NCBI RefSeq assembly: GCF_900142465.1
Contig: NZ_FRAX01000016.1
Span: forward strand, 1-64,000
Direction of reading: 5' to 3'
Length of the DNA stretch: 64,000 nt
DNA from: Fibrobacter sp. UWH6
Lineage (GTDB): Bacteria > Fibrobacterota > Fibrobacteria > Fibrobacterales > Fibrobacteraceae
Shown here piece after piece: positions 25,158 through 33,843 of this stretch. The notes under the pieces are model-generated. The model had not been told where the DNA came from. It saw only the letters and a program-made list of their open reading frames with translations, and did not search any database. Made by a program: the position numbers and the translations under genes. Position 1 is the stretch's first letter, and every line of letters begins with the position of its first letter.

Positions 25158-26552
25158 ATGACCATCAAACCTTACGTCGATACCCAGGACCGCCTCCCCT
25201 ACGCCGTGCGCATGAGGAACCGCGCCATCGCCATCTTCGTTTTCATTGGAATTTGCGCAGGCATCGGTTCGTGTATCTATAAAGACAAGATTTCCGGGGC
25301 GGAAGCCGCCGAGTTAAAGGTGGAGACTCAGGCAGAGCCCGCTAACGATTATAACAAGGAAGAAGTTGCCGCAGGCAATCAGGCGCAAGAGATAAAAGCA
25401 GCCGGTCCGTCTGAATCCGCAAAGATGTTCGAAGGGCCCACCGCCGAAGACATCGAAAATACACAGATGGCGGTAACTGCAGAAATCGCCCCATCCAACC
25501 CGCCTGCCGTAGAAATCATCGACAGCGCCCACATCAAGAGCCAGAAAGACGTGTTCATGGCCGAAAAGATCGACAACCTGCTCCGTCGATTCAAGCCCGA
25601 AAACGCCATCATCCTGATCGTAGACGCCAAGAGCAACGAAATCATGGCCTGGGGCGAACGCAAGAACAACGCCGTGCAGAACCAGCCGGACTACCTGACC
25701 CGCAACACCTTCCCCGCCGCCTCCCTGGCAAAGACAATCACCATCGCCGCCGCCATGGAAAGCAACCGCTACGCCCTGAACACCTCGATCCCGCTCATCG
25801 GCCGCGCCCACCATCTTTACAAGAACCAGCTCAGGGTTCCCCAGAATTATCATGGCCCCACCGTAGAAATGCAGGACGCCTACGCCCATTCCTACAACCC
25901 GCCCCTGGCCCTCATCGGCATGAACGTGGGAGCAAGCAAGCTTAAGGCCGCCGCCCGCAACCTGGGTTACAACATGAACTACGCCGCAGGACTTCCGGGC
26001 AGGTCCAGCTTTACGCCGCCGGACACTGGCTACGGCCTTGCCGAAGCCAGCTGTGGCTTCACCGAAGCCACCACGCTGTCGCCCCTACAGGCCGCCGCGC
26101 AGGTCCGCGCCATCCTCATGAAGAAGCCTCTTGAAATCCCCTGGTCCACCACCCCGGACCTCGACGGCTACGCCCCCAAGACCCGCCTGGCCCTGGACGT
26201 GAACAAGTTCAGCGAAAACACCTACTACGGACTCCGTCAGGCCATGATCCGCTCCGTGACCCACGGCACCGCCCGCAAGAACATCTCCACCAGGCACATG
26301 GCCCGCAAGAACTATAACGCCCTGAACATCGGCGGCAAGACAGGCTCCCTGGACGGTTCCGACCCCAAGGGCCGCTACGACTGGTTCATGGGATTCGCCG
26401 AAAGCAAGGAAGACCCCAGCAAGGCGATCATCATCGTAGTTTTGCAGATTTACGACAACCAGGGCTTGCGCCCCCAGCCCACCACCCAGGTGGCCGGCAT
26501 GCTAATCAATTATTGGGCCCACCAGTACGTCACTGGCGGAAAGAAGAAATAG
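25158..26552 (+). CDS. Penicillin-binding transpeptidase-domain protein
   Basis: A 464-residue protein with one transmembrane anchor (about residues 22-40), an acidic Ala/Glu-rich linker (about 45-120) and a penicillin-binding transpeptidase domain. Active-site motifs are present in order: SLAK (SxxK nucleophile) in FPAASLAKTITIAAAM, SYN (SxN) and KTG in GGKTGSLDG. No glycosyltransferase domain or PASTA repeats are seen, so it is a monofunctional D,D-transpeptidase of unusual short form; a beta-lactamase-like or regulatory role is less likely. It sits between orn and lgt in one transcription unit. Confidence 0.88.
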   Translation: MTIKPYVDTQDRLPYAVRMRNRAIAIFVFIGICAGIGSCIYKDKISGAEAAELKVETQAEPANDYNKEEVAAGNQAQEIKAAGPSESAKMFEGPTAEDIENTQMAVTAEIAPSNPPAVEIIDSAHIKSQKDVFMAEKIDNLLRRFKPENAIILIVDAKSNEIMAWGERKNNAVQNQPDYLTRNTFPAASLAKTITIAAAMESNRYALNTSIPLIGRAHHLYKNQLRVPQNYHGPTVEMQDAYAHSYNPPLALIGMNVGASKLKAAARNLGYNMNYAAGLPGRSSFTPPDTGYGLAEASCGFTEATTLSPLQAAAQVRAILMKKPLEIPWSTTPDLDGYAPKTRLALDVNKFSENTYYGLRQAMIRSVTHGTARKNISTRHMARKNYNALNIGGKTGSLDGSDPKGRYDWFMGFAESKEDPSKAIIIVVLQIYDNQGLRPQPTTQVAGMLINYWAHQYVTGGKKK

Positions 26553-26561
26553 GAGAACAAC

Positions 26562-27428
26562 ATGGATTTATCTTGGTGGAACTTGATTCCCACTTACTTT
26601 GACGGTACCGCCATTGAACTTGGCAACTTCCCGGTGCGCTGGTACGGCATCATGTACATCTTCGCCTTCGTCACAGCCTACCTTACGCTGTGGCACATCA
26701 ACAAGAAGGACAAGCTGGGCTACACCAAGGACCAGTTCGACAGCCTGTTCACCTGGATTATCGCCGGTATCATCCTGGGCGCACGACTGGGCTATGTGAT
26801 CTTCTACAAGCCTGGCTACTACCTGGCCAACCCCACCGAAATCCTGCTGCCCATGACCCACGACGCCCTGGGATACCACTTTAGCGGTATCGCCGGCATG
26901 AGCTACCACGGCGGACTCATCCTGGGCATCGTCTTTACCATTATCGGTCTCAAGCGAAACAAGATGGATGTCTGGCAGGGCCTGAACCTGTGCTTCCTGG
27001 CAGCTCCCCTGGCCTATACCTGGGGCCGTTGGGGCAACTTCATCAACGGGGAACTTTACGGTGAAGTGACGACAAGCGCCATCGGCATGTACTTCCCCCT
27101 GGCCCACGACAGCTCACTGGCCAACCCTATCCTCCACCACCCCAGCCAGCTTTATGAAATGTGCTTCGAGGGTGTTATCTTGTTCGTGCTCCTGTACAAC
27201 CTGAGGCGCATCCCGCTGCTCAAAGACAAGATGCCCTGCCTCTACCTGATGGGCTACGGCCTCTTCCGCTTCTTCATCGAGTTCTTCAGAAAGTCTGACG
27301 CACACCTTGGACGTAACGACCTCTTCGGCATGAGCCGAGGCCAGACGCTTTGCAGCGTCATGGTCCTTAGCGGCCTCATCTGGCTGATCGTAATGATCTA
27401 CCGTCAGAAGAAGCAAGCAAAGGTGTGA
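26562..27428 (+). CDS. lgt: Prolipoprotein diacylglyceryl transferase
   Basis: A 288-residue integral membrane enzyme that attaches diacylglycerol to the lipobox cysteine of prolipoproteins, the first step for the many lipoproteins in this window. Signatures: VRWYGIMYIFAF, GARLGYVIFY, MSYHGGLILG (essential His), the Lgt signature GRWGNFINGELYGE, HPSQLYEM and the C-terminal GLFRFFIEFFRKSD. A ribosome site AGGAG lies 6 bases before the ATG. Confidence 0.96.
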   Translation: MDLSWWNLIPTYFDGTAIELGNFPVRWYGIMYIFAFVTAYLTLWHINKKDKLGYTKDQFDSLFTWIIAGIILGARLGYVIFYKPGYYLANPTEILLPMTHDALGYHFSGIAGMSYHGGLILGIVFTIIGLKRNKMDVWQGLNLCFLAAPLAYTWGRWGNFINGELYGEVTTSAIGMYFPLAHDSSLANPILHHPSQLYEMCFEGVILFVLLYNLRRIPLLKDKMPCLYLMGYGLFRFFIEFFRKSDAHLGRNDLFGMSRGQTLCSVMVLSGLIWLIVMIYRQKKQAKV

Positions 27429-27575
27429 GGTACGAGTGATGAGGGCGGAGCCTGCGGCTCCTTTGAGCTAGATAATCGTGCCGGAAGCGCCCTACACAGC
27501 CATCAGTTTTCAGCATTGAGCAAAGAGTCATTATAATAGCGCCGAAGGCGCCTTACTTTAGCTAACTGCTCACAG
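27429..27575. repeat. Dispersed intergenic repeat cluster
   Basis: Contains GGAGCCTGCGGCTCC, GCGCCGAAGGCGCC and CTCACAGCTCATAACT, i.e. the same modules as at 96-150 and 11487-11740, in reverse order. It fills the gap between lgt and the pmbA terminator; no gene is seen. Confidence 0.65.
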
Positions 27576-27590
27576 CTCATAACTAAAAAA

Positions 27591-27614
27591 ACGAGCCCGC
27601 AGGCTCGTTTTTTT
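27591..27614. terminator. Bidirectional intrinsic terminator between lgt and pmbA
   Basis: ACGAGCC (27591-27597) pairs with GGCTCGT (27602-27608), flanked by A7 on the left and T9 on the right, so it can stop transcription from both convergent genes. The T-run overlaps the pmbA stop codon. Confidence 0.85.
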
Positions 27615-28943
27615 TTAAACGCTAACGCTGAGTTCGCTTACGGCTAATGCCGGCACCATGTAGGTTCCGAAGGGGTCCCGGTATTCGCTACCCACATCCA
27701 CCACGTTCTTCATGATGTCGAAGAAGTTGCCGCTGAGGGTCACGCCATCTACAGGATGCTGGATGACGCCATTTTCGCACCAGAAACCGTGAGCGCCCAT
27801 AGACAGTTCACCGCTAATGGCGTTACAGCCGGAGCCACCTTCCAGGCGAACAACCAGCAGACACTTGGGGAACAGCTTCAGCAAACCGGCCGTAGTCAGT
27901 TCACCTGCGGGAACCAGCAAGTTGTTAAAGGAAGTCCCCATCTTGCTGCCGAAATCGCGGGCGCCGTTGCCGGTGGTCTCGCGGCCAGCCTTGGCCGCCG
28001 TCTCAAGATTGTAGAGGGCTTCGTTGAACACGCCGTTCTTTACCACTTCCACACGCTTGGCCACACAGCCTTCGGAGTCGCAGCGGTACTTGTGCTGGAA
28101 CAATTCGCCCTGAGGGTCGTTAACGATGGAGAACTTTTCGCCAGCCACCATCTGACCTTCCATGCCGGCCAGGCGGGACTGTCCCTTCTGCATGGCTTCG
28201 GCTTCGAAAGCGGAGCAATACATTCCCACAATGCGGGCAGAAACTCTTTCCGAGAACACCACGGGAATCTTGCCGCCCTCGATTTTCTTGGCACCAAAAA
28301 GTTCCGTGGCATAGTCAGCCGTCTTCGTCGCGATTTCATCGATACTGAACTGCTTCCAGTCGCGACCGGACCTCACGAAGTTTCCAAGCTTCTTGACGCC
28401 ATCGCGGACAGCTACGGCACCAGCCCCCGCAGAAGCGGAGTTGGACTTACCCTTGTAGAATACGCCTTCGCTATTGGCAATCACAGAAGAGGCGCTGGTC
28501 ATATCCGCACCCAGGTACGGAATATTTTCAATTTCCTTGGACTTCGCGAAGGTCTCTTTTTCTAGTTCGATACAGAAGTCCTTCATCTGCTGCAAGTTCA
28601 GGGATTCCAGGGCCGGGTTGTAGTTGGGATATTCATCCGGCATTTCCACAGGCTTGGGCAGTTGGATATCGATGGACTCCGTCCACTGAGTATGACAGAG
28701 AGCATCCTTCAAAGTCTGCGCCACCGCTTCCTTGGTCAGACGTTCCGTATAGGCATAACCCGGATGGCCATCCTTGATCACGCGGACACCGAGACCGACG
28801 GAGTCAGAAATTTCTGTATTCTGTACCTGTCCCTGAAAAACGGACAGACCTTCGGAATGGGAAGTAGAAGCAATTACATCAAACTGCTGAGCCTCTTTCT
28901 TGGCCAAGTCACACATGTAGGATACAGCATCAACAATATTCAT
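27615..28943 (-). CDS. pmbA: TldE/PmbA-family metalloprotease subunit
   Basis: A 442-residue PmbA/TldE homologue: N-terminal FDVIASTSHSEGLSVFQGQVQN, central SARIVGMYCSAFEAEAMQKGQSRL, the RCDSEGCVAKR segment and C-terminal GGSGCNAISGELSMGAHGFW. In other bacteria it pairs with TldD to form a protease that trims unfolded leader peptides; TldE supplies the non-catalytic half. No tldD is in the window. The start at 28943 overlaps the stop of the upstream HigA-like gene in an ATGA arrangement, so translation is probably coupled. Confidence 0.9.
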   Translation of the reverse strand: MNIVDAVSYMCDLAKKEAQQFDVIASTSHSEGLSVFQGQVQNTEISDSVGLGVRVIKDGHPGYAYTERLTKEAVAQTLKDALCHTQWTESIDIQLPKPVEMPDEYPNYNPALESLNLQQMKDFCIELEKETFAKSKEIENIPYLGADMTSASSVIANSEGVFYKGKSNSASAGAGAVAVRDGVKKLGNFVRSGRDWKQFSIDEIATKTADYATELFGAKKIEGGKIPVVFSERVSARIVGMYCSAFEAEAMQKGQSRLAGMEGQMVAGEKFSIVNDPQGELFQHKYRCDSEGCVAKRVEVVKNGVFNEALYNLETAAKAGRETTGNGARDFGSKMGTSFNNLLVPAGELTTAGLLKLFPKCLLVVRLEGGSGCNAISGELSMGAHGFWCENGVIQHPVDGVTLSGNFFDIMKNVVDVGSEYRDPFGTYMVPALAVSELSVSV

Positions 28944-29218
28944 TTGTTCGGCTCCAAGTTCGAGGCTCCAGACGTAGCATTGGCAAAAGCACAACGGGAC
29001 TTACGTTCCAGCATTTTCCAGTAGGCGGCGGGGCTGCCGGTTACAGATTCCAGTGCAGAAGCCAGGTCCGCAGTAATGGGCTGGGTTCCAGCAATCAGGG
29101 CTTCCAACATTTCCATAGACACGCCGATGCGACGGGCGAATTCAGCCTTGTCCATCTTAAGCCATTCGATGCCTTCCAAAATTGCCTGTCCCGGAGTGGG
29201 AGTTCCACGTCTTGCCAT
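28940..29218 (-). CDS. HigA-like XRE-family regulator (orphan antitoxin type)
   Basis: A 92-residue protein with a lambda-repressor-type helix-turn-helix: KAEFARRIGVSMEMLEALIAGTQPITADLASALESVTG, followed by SPAAYWKMLE, the tail typical of HigA/VapI antitoxins. No HigB-like toxin gene is adjacent on either side: the neighbours are an AlgX-like gene (15 bases upstream) and pmbA (4-base overlap). It may be a domesticated antitoxin acting as an operon regulator. Start 29218 follows AAGGAAG with 6-base spacing. Confidence 0.8.
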   Translation of the reverse strand: MARRGTPTPGQAILEGIEWLKMDKAEFARRIGVSMEMLEALIAGTQPITADLASALESVTGSPAAYWKMLERKSRCAFANATSGASNLEPNK

Positions 29219-29233
29219 ACACAACTTCCTTGA

Positions 29234-30796
29234 TTAAAAGTCTACCGTCTTCCAGCCTTCTGCGCCAAAGCGCAGATCGCGTTCCACAAATTCCCAGATC
29301 AAGAGCTTCTTGCCCTTCAGCACACCAGCTCGACGAGCCAGCTTTTCGCGGACCAAGGTACTTGCACCGCCATCGCTTACAATGCTTGCCACCGGACGCT
29401 TCATGTCCTTGGCGAAATGTGCGATCCAGCCGGCGTTCACCGGGGAATCCGTCTGGTAAATTCGGCTGAAACTGTCCCCGAGAATCAGGATCTTCGCATT
29501 GCGGAAATCATCCTTGAAAGGGACAACCACATGGCCCATCACCTTCTGGGACTTAAACACATTGAACTTGTTCAGGCCGCTCATTTCTCCGATGTCACCC
29601 ATACGGTCTGCGGCACTATCCTGAACATCATACTCTATAGATTCCGGTCCCACATCAACCAGACTATCTTCCACCATTTTCTGAACCTTGGTGTAGATTT
29701 CCCAGGCAGCCAGTTCCGCGCCTCGAGGAGTCCAGTGGGTATCGTCATTCAAGTACAGGGCACCCAGTTCACCATCGTTGGCCTTGGCCGCCCACAAGGG
29801 AGTGTAAAGGTCTACCGTATTGAAGCCCAGGGCAGTAAGGCTATCCAGAACGGTCTTGCCATGACCTCTATAGTCGCCGCCACCCATCACAGGCTTAATA
29901 TCATTATCTCCGGTCAGTCGTTCCGGGTAGATGCTGGGTTTACCAGGAACCACCACCACCAGAAGTTCCACACCCTTGGCCTTCAGTTGGTCCCTAAATT
30001 TTTGGATTGCCTTAATGGGATCGTCTAACTTGGCTGCGCGTTCATCAAACGGAGACGGCTGAACCAGAAATTCCACATCCTGGCGGTAATAAAGCCACGG
30101 GTCAGAAGAAAGATCTGCTGGATTATTCCCCAGGACCACCTTCTCGCCCGGCTCACTGAACAGTTTCCACACCGTCAGCTGGTACTTGGGACGAATGGCC
30201 AGAACCAAGGCATTTTCATTTTCCACAGTTTTTTCGAAAGCCCTGAGATAGCTTCCCTTCCAGACACCATAACGTCTAATACCATCCAAGGCGCGCAATA
30301 CAGAAAAATCACTAAAGCGTTCCGTAATCACGCGCAAACAGGAATCCAGTTCCGGGAAATGTTCCGGTTCATCTTCCAGAACATACAACAGAGTGTCAGC
30401 ACGGCGGAGCAATTTGTAGTCATCGTCAGCCGTGTCCAGCTGCGCATAAGTATTTACCGCAAAAGTCGCAGATTCAAGATCCGAAAGGGCATTTACCACA
30501 GGTTCCAGATTCTGGGACAGTTCCCCCTCATTGGAGCCGGCAGCAACGTTCTCACGGGCGTCATGCCAGGCAGCCTTCAACTTGCGGGCGTTATCCACCA
30601 TGGAAGCCTCACGCTTGAAAGGCCCGTAAAAAGTATCCTTGAAAATGTCAAAGGACAAGAGCCGCGGACCGCCAGAAACAGAAGAATCAGCCTCTTCATC
30701 GGAGGAACCACAAAAATCAACCACCGTCTGCACAGTAAAGGGCAGCAGGAGCAATACGCCAAAAATCGCGATAAGAACAACAAAGGATTTCTTCAC
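29234..30796 (-). CDS. AlgX/AlgJ-like SGNH-type acetyltransferase, membrane-anchored
   Basis: A protein of about 520 residues with an N-terminal signal anchor (KKSFVVLIAIFGVLLLLPF) and a periplasmic AlgX/AlgJ-like SGNH domain. Recognisable are VVVVPGKPSIYPERL, LYLNDDTHWTPRGAELAAWEI (the Asp-His pair of the family's DTHW motif) and ILGDSFSRIYQ, a circularly permuted nucleophile block (GDSFS). Family members O-acetylate exopolysaccharides such as alginate. No MBOAT partner is adjacent, so the acceptor is unknown. The start is uncertain: GTG at 30796 begins the anchor; a TTG at 30829 is possible. Probably co-transcribed with the HigA-like gene and pmbA. Confidence 0.72.
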   Translation of the reverse strand: MKKSFVVLIAIFGVLLLLPFTVQTVVDFCGSSDEEADSSVSGGPRLLSFDIFKDTFYGPFKREASMVDNARKLKAAWHDARENVAAGSNEGELSQNLEPVVNALSDLESATFAVNTYAQLDTADDDYKLLRRADTLLYVLEDEPEHFPELDSCLRVITERFSDFSVLRALDGIRRYGVWKGSYLRAFEKTVENENALVLAIRPKYQLTVWKLFSEPGEKVVLGNNPADLSSDPWLYYRQDVEFLVQPSPFDERAAKLDDPIKAIQKFRDQLKAKGVELLVVVVPGKPSIYPERLTGDNDIKPVMGGGDYRGHGKTVLDSLTALGFNTVDLYTPLWAAKANDGELGALYLNDDTHWTPRGAELAAWEIYTKVQKMVEDSLVDVGPESIEYDVQDSAADRMGDIGEMSGLNKFNVFKSQKVMGHVVVPFKDDFRNAKILILGDSFSRIYQTDSPVNAGWIAHFAKDMKRPVASIVSDGGASTLVREKLARRAGVLKGKKLLIWEFVERDLRFGAEGWKTVDF

Positions 30797-30840
30797 GTTC
30801 AAAAAGATAGTATTTTCTCCCGCCCACAAAAAAATTATAC

Positions 30841-30848
30841 TATATTTG
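30841..30848 (+). promoter_or_regulatory. TAnnTTTG -7 element of the tRNA gene
   Basis: TATATTTG, 43 bases upstream of the tRNA 5' end, an exact match to the consensus seen before other genes in this window. Confidence 0.55.
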
Positions 30849-30891
30849 GTTGCGCTTATGGCAGTAGGCCTAAGGCCCCGCCGTAGTTGTT

Positions 30892-30964
30892 GCCTGGATA
30901 GTTCAGTTGGATAGAACGGGTCCCTCCTAAGGATCAGACTCGCGTTCGAATCGCGATCCGGGTA
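30892..30964 (+). tRNA. tRNA-Arg (anticodon CCT)
   Basis: A full cloverleaf can be drawn: acceptor GCCTGGA / TCCGGGT (two G-U pairs), D-stem GTTC/GAAC, anticodon stem GGTCC/GGATC with loop CTCCTAA (anticodon CCT, reading AGG), a short variable loop, T-stem TCGCG/CGCGA with loop TTCGAAT and discriminator A. CCA is not encoded. An intrinsic terminator follows directly. Confidence 0.95.
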
Positions 30965-30970
30965 TTTTCA

Positions 30971-31006
30971 AAGGTTTCTGGTTCACTCCAGAAGCCTTTT
31001 TCTTTT
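30971..31006 (+). terminator. Intrinsic terminator of tRNA-Arg
   Basis: AAGGTTTCTGG pairs with CCAGAAGCCTT (one mismatch region) around a TTCACT loop, followed by TTTCTTTTT. Confidence 0.8.
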
Positions 31007-31156
31007 TCCCCAAAAAAATCCTGCGCCCATCCAGAAGTTCTATTTCTTTGTTGTAAACAAAAACAACGTATAGTTTAGTACAAGTTAAGAAACAACTGTA
31101 TAATTTATTAGTTTTTACACATCTTTTTGTGTAGGGTAACAAACAAAGGAACAAAG

Positions 31157-32926
31157 ATGAAAAAACTTACAACAATGGTAGTCGTAGGTTCGTTGGCCCT
31201 GTGCGCCTCCGCCTCCGAAAATACTGTCCGGCTAAAAAGAGACGTCCTTGGACGAGCCCTCGGTTCAAACCAGAAACAGTCCGTCCTCCTGAAAAAGGCG
31301 AAGGTCCAGGAAGCTACGCCACTGGCCACCAGATACAGCGGCCTGTACAACAGCATGGCAGACCTTTACAACCCCAATGAACAGGAGCCCAGCCTGGGCA
31401 GATATGTCGTCGCCACCTTCATCAACGACAACAGTACCGGTTACGCAGATCGTTTCGATTTCAACGAACGTTCCAACATTCCCCTTAGCGAATTCAAGAC
31501 CAGGGTCCAGGACTTCGAAGACCACTACACTTCCGTAGTCGGTGACTATGATACGCCCCAGATCAAGGTCCGTTACAGGGGTATATATCCCTACGAGACC
31601 ACACCCTACTCCGTCATGTTCGGTGCCGACATGTACGATTACCAGGGCAGCTTCTACAGGGTCAACAACGAAATGTACATGACCAAGAACGGCCTGAACT
31701 CCGTCTACGGCATTCGAAACTACGCCCATGACAACGGCTATGTCGGTGTCGCCACCAGGATGTTCTTTATGAGCCAAGGTACGGCATTCCCCGGTTACGT
31801 CAACTTTACGCAAAAGACAGGATGTAACCTCAGCATGAGCCGCGGCTACAACAGGACCGAGGAACTAACCTACAACGTAACTCTGGCCATGGACATCGCG
31901 CCCTTTGCCAACGTGTACCTTTTTGACGCCGCATGCGCCAACAGCGTGGACTTCTACACCTATCTTCCCGATAGCCCCAGAAACGAAGACCTTGCCGTCG
32001 GCGTCCACGATTATTCCTACTTCGGCTACATCTTCAAGGATAACGAAGCCTACAAGCTGACCTATGACGAAGAAGCCGCCATCCTGGACGACTTCATCTA
32101 CCATAACAGAACCATCGACTTCGCAACCATGGCCGAAAGGAACAACTTCGCCCTGGCCAACAACGCCATTTCCGTAGCCCCCTACCAATACTACAATGGC
32201 GAAATGCTCCCCCACGACGATGTAAACCCGTACTTCAAGAACGGATACAGCTATGTCAAGCCCGAAATCTCCGCCATGACCTACCTGTACCTGAACGGTC
32301 ATAAGAAGGTGACCCAGATTATGACAGGCCAGTTCGTAGACCACGATGCCGTTACCGCCAACCCCAGCGCCGCCCCCACCCTGGCCGCAGCCATGGTGAC
32401 CGACCTGATTTCCAAGAATCCGTTCTACAAGTGGCATCCCGAAGTTGTCAAGGCCTTGCTGCTCACATCCGGCCTTAGCGACATCCTCAGGAACCGCTAC
32501 ACCAAGGACAACTATAACGGAGGCGGGTCTGAAGTAGGCATGTTCCGTCCCAATTTCAGCGGTATGATCAAGGGCAACCGTTCCCGCTATTGGATCGGCG
32601 ACAACAACGACTTCTTCAAAAATGGACCCATCAAGTTCGTCGAGAAGAACCTGGTCAAGGGTAAAAAATACAAGCTCGCCATTTCCTGGCTGAACTCCGG
32701 CATTTACCAGATTGCAAACGGTCGAATTCAGCAAGATCTGGACCTGAGTGTTGCTGTCCCCCAGGCAAACGGTTCCAAGAAATATTACCGTTCCATGTCC
32801 TACGGCAACACCTTCGAAATGGTGGAATTCGAGACCGTCACAAACGATCCCATCACCATCGAGATTTCCCGATTTGCCAACAACGGCGGCCGAGTCATGC
32901 TAGGCTACAACCTCCACGAAATGTAG
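31157..32926 (+). CDS. Secreted subtilase-like (S8 fold) protein, possibly inactive
   Basis: A 589-residue protein with a signal peptide (MKKLTTMVVVGSLALCASA). The centre follows the S8 peptidase order: MDIAPFANVYLFDAA (like the GVAPxA strand), ANNAISVAPYQ (oxyanion-region strand), YVKPEISAMTYLYLNG, then NPSAAPTLAAAMVTDLI with WHPEVVKALLLTSG, which matches the GTSxAxP serine block but with NPSAAP. The C-terminal beta-sandwich (DLDLSVAVPQANG...FEMVEFETV) resembles pre-protein convertase-type domains. No DTG-like Asp block or HGTH-like His block is found, so a full catalytic triad is not visible. Monocistronic. Confidence 0.6.
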   Translation: MKKLTTMVVVGSLALCASASENTVRLKRDVLGRALGSNQKQSVLLKKAKVQEATPLATRYSGLYNSMADLYNPNEQEPSLGRYVVATFINDNSTGYADRFDFNERSNIPLSEFKTRVQDFEDHYTSVVGDYDTPQIKVRYRGIYPYETTPYSVMFGADMYDYQGSFYRVNNEMYMTKNGLNSVYGIRNYAHDNGYVGVATRMFFMSQGTAFPGYVNFTQKTGCNLSMSRGYNRTEELTYNVTLAMDIAPFANVYLFDAACANSVDFYTYLPDSPRNEDLAVGVHDYSYFGYIFKDNEAYKLTYDEEAAILDDFIYHNRTIDFATMAERNNFALANNAISVAPYQYYNGEMLPHDDVNPYFKNGYSYVKPEISAMTYLYLNGHKKVTQIMTGQFVDHDAVTANPSAAPTLAAAMVTDLISKNPFYKWHPEVVKALLLTSGLSDILRNRYTKDNYNGGGSEVGMFRPNFSGMIKGNRSRYWIGDNNDFFKNGPIKFVEKNLVKGKKYKLAISWLNSGIYQIANGRIQQDLDLSVAVPQANGSKKYYRSMSYGNTFEMVEFETVTNDPITIEISRFANNGGRVMLGYNLHEM

Positions 32927-32939
32927 TCTAGAGTAAAAG

Positions 32940-33737
32940 TCAATCCTGTTTCAGGTAAACCACTTGCTGGGGGAAGGGGATTTCAATCTTGCCTTCGTCC
33001 AGCAATTTCTTTATCTTCTCGAGATATTCCCGTTTAAGGCTCGGGAAATCACTGGCACGAACCCACACGCGTACCGAAACGTTCACGCTGCTGTCGGCCA
33101 AATTCTCAACAAAGATCGCGGAGGCAGGATCCTTCAGGAAACGATCTTCTGCGGCGACCATCTTGCGGAAAATATCAAACACCTCGTCCAAGGAAGCGCC
33201 GTAGGCGACCCCAACGGACAAATCCAGTCGGCGAACCTTATTGCGGCTGAAATTCACAATGGGAGCACCCCACAGGGAACTGTTCGGGGCAGAGACATAC
33301 AGGCCATCCGTCGTCTTGAGGGTCGTATTAAACAACCCGATACCACCGATCTTTCCCTTGACATTTCCGCATTCGATGTAATCCCCAGCCTTGAAAGGGT
33401 TAAGGAACAAAAGCAAAATACCCGAAGCCACATTTGACAGGGTATCCTTAAGGGCAAGGCCAATGGCAAGGCTCGCGGCACCGATCATGGCCAAAATTCC
33501 ATTGGTATTCACGCCAAAAATATTCAGCCCTACAAGAAGGCCTATTACATACAGGGAATACCTGAACAGATCTGTTATCAGGGGCACCGCCGCCGGGTCC
33601 AGCCCGCGCTTGGTCATACGACCGATCACCTTGTGAAAGGACCAAACAAGAAACTTGATGGCGACGATTACCACGAGCAGCAACAGGAGCCGCTCGAAAA
33701 TTGAATCCTCGGGAATATACTCTCTAATCTTATCCAC
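32940..33737 (-). CDS. mscS: Small-conductance mechanosensitive channel (MscS family)
   Basis: A 265-residue channel with three N-terminal transmembrane helices; the pore helix TM3 is the Gly/Ala-rich AMIGAASLAIGLALKDTLSNVASG, followed by the MscS beta domain (FKAGDYIECGNVKGKIGGIGLFNTTLKT) and the alpha/beta vestibule ending in IPFPQQVVYL. It releases solutes under hypo-osmotic shock. The start is set at GTG 33737 because TACATTTG lies 5 bases upstream of it; an open frame extends to a TTG at 33782, but that lies upstream of the promoter element. Confidence 0.92.
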   Translation of the reverse strand: MDKIREYIPEDSIFERLLLLLVVIVAIKFLVWSFHKVIGRMTKRGLDPAAVPLITDLFRYSLYVIGLLVGLNIFGVNTNGILAMIGAASLAIGLALKDTLSNVASGILLLFLNPFKAGDYIECGNVKGKIGGIGLFNTTLKTTDGLYVSAPNSSLWGAPIVNFSRNKVRRLDLSVGVAYGASLDEVFDIFRKMVAAEDRFLKDPASAIFVENLADSSVNVSVRVWVRASDFPSLKREYLEKIKKLLDEGKIEIPFPQQVVYLKQD

Positions 33738-33742
33738 GGGGG

Positions 33743-33750
33743 CAAATGTA
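33743..33750 (-). promoter_or_regulatory. TAnnTTTG -7 element of mscS
   Basis: TACATTTG followed by CCCCC and then GTG on the minus strand. The arrangement parallels orn (TACATTTGCCCCCGCT-ATG) and implies a leaderless message. Confidence 0.6.
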
Positions 33751-33843
33751 GAAAAAAAATTAAAATCTACCCCGTGACGCAAATCAATCGCAAACTTTAA
33801 AAAAAACGTTCATTTTTTATATTTAAGTCAAGGAGTATGCTTT

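Noticed and set aside
28940-29218. Complete HigBA toxin-antitoxin module
   Set aside because: No RelE/HigB-like gene is found within several hundred bases on either strand; only the antitoxin-type protein is present.
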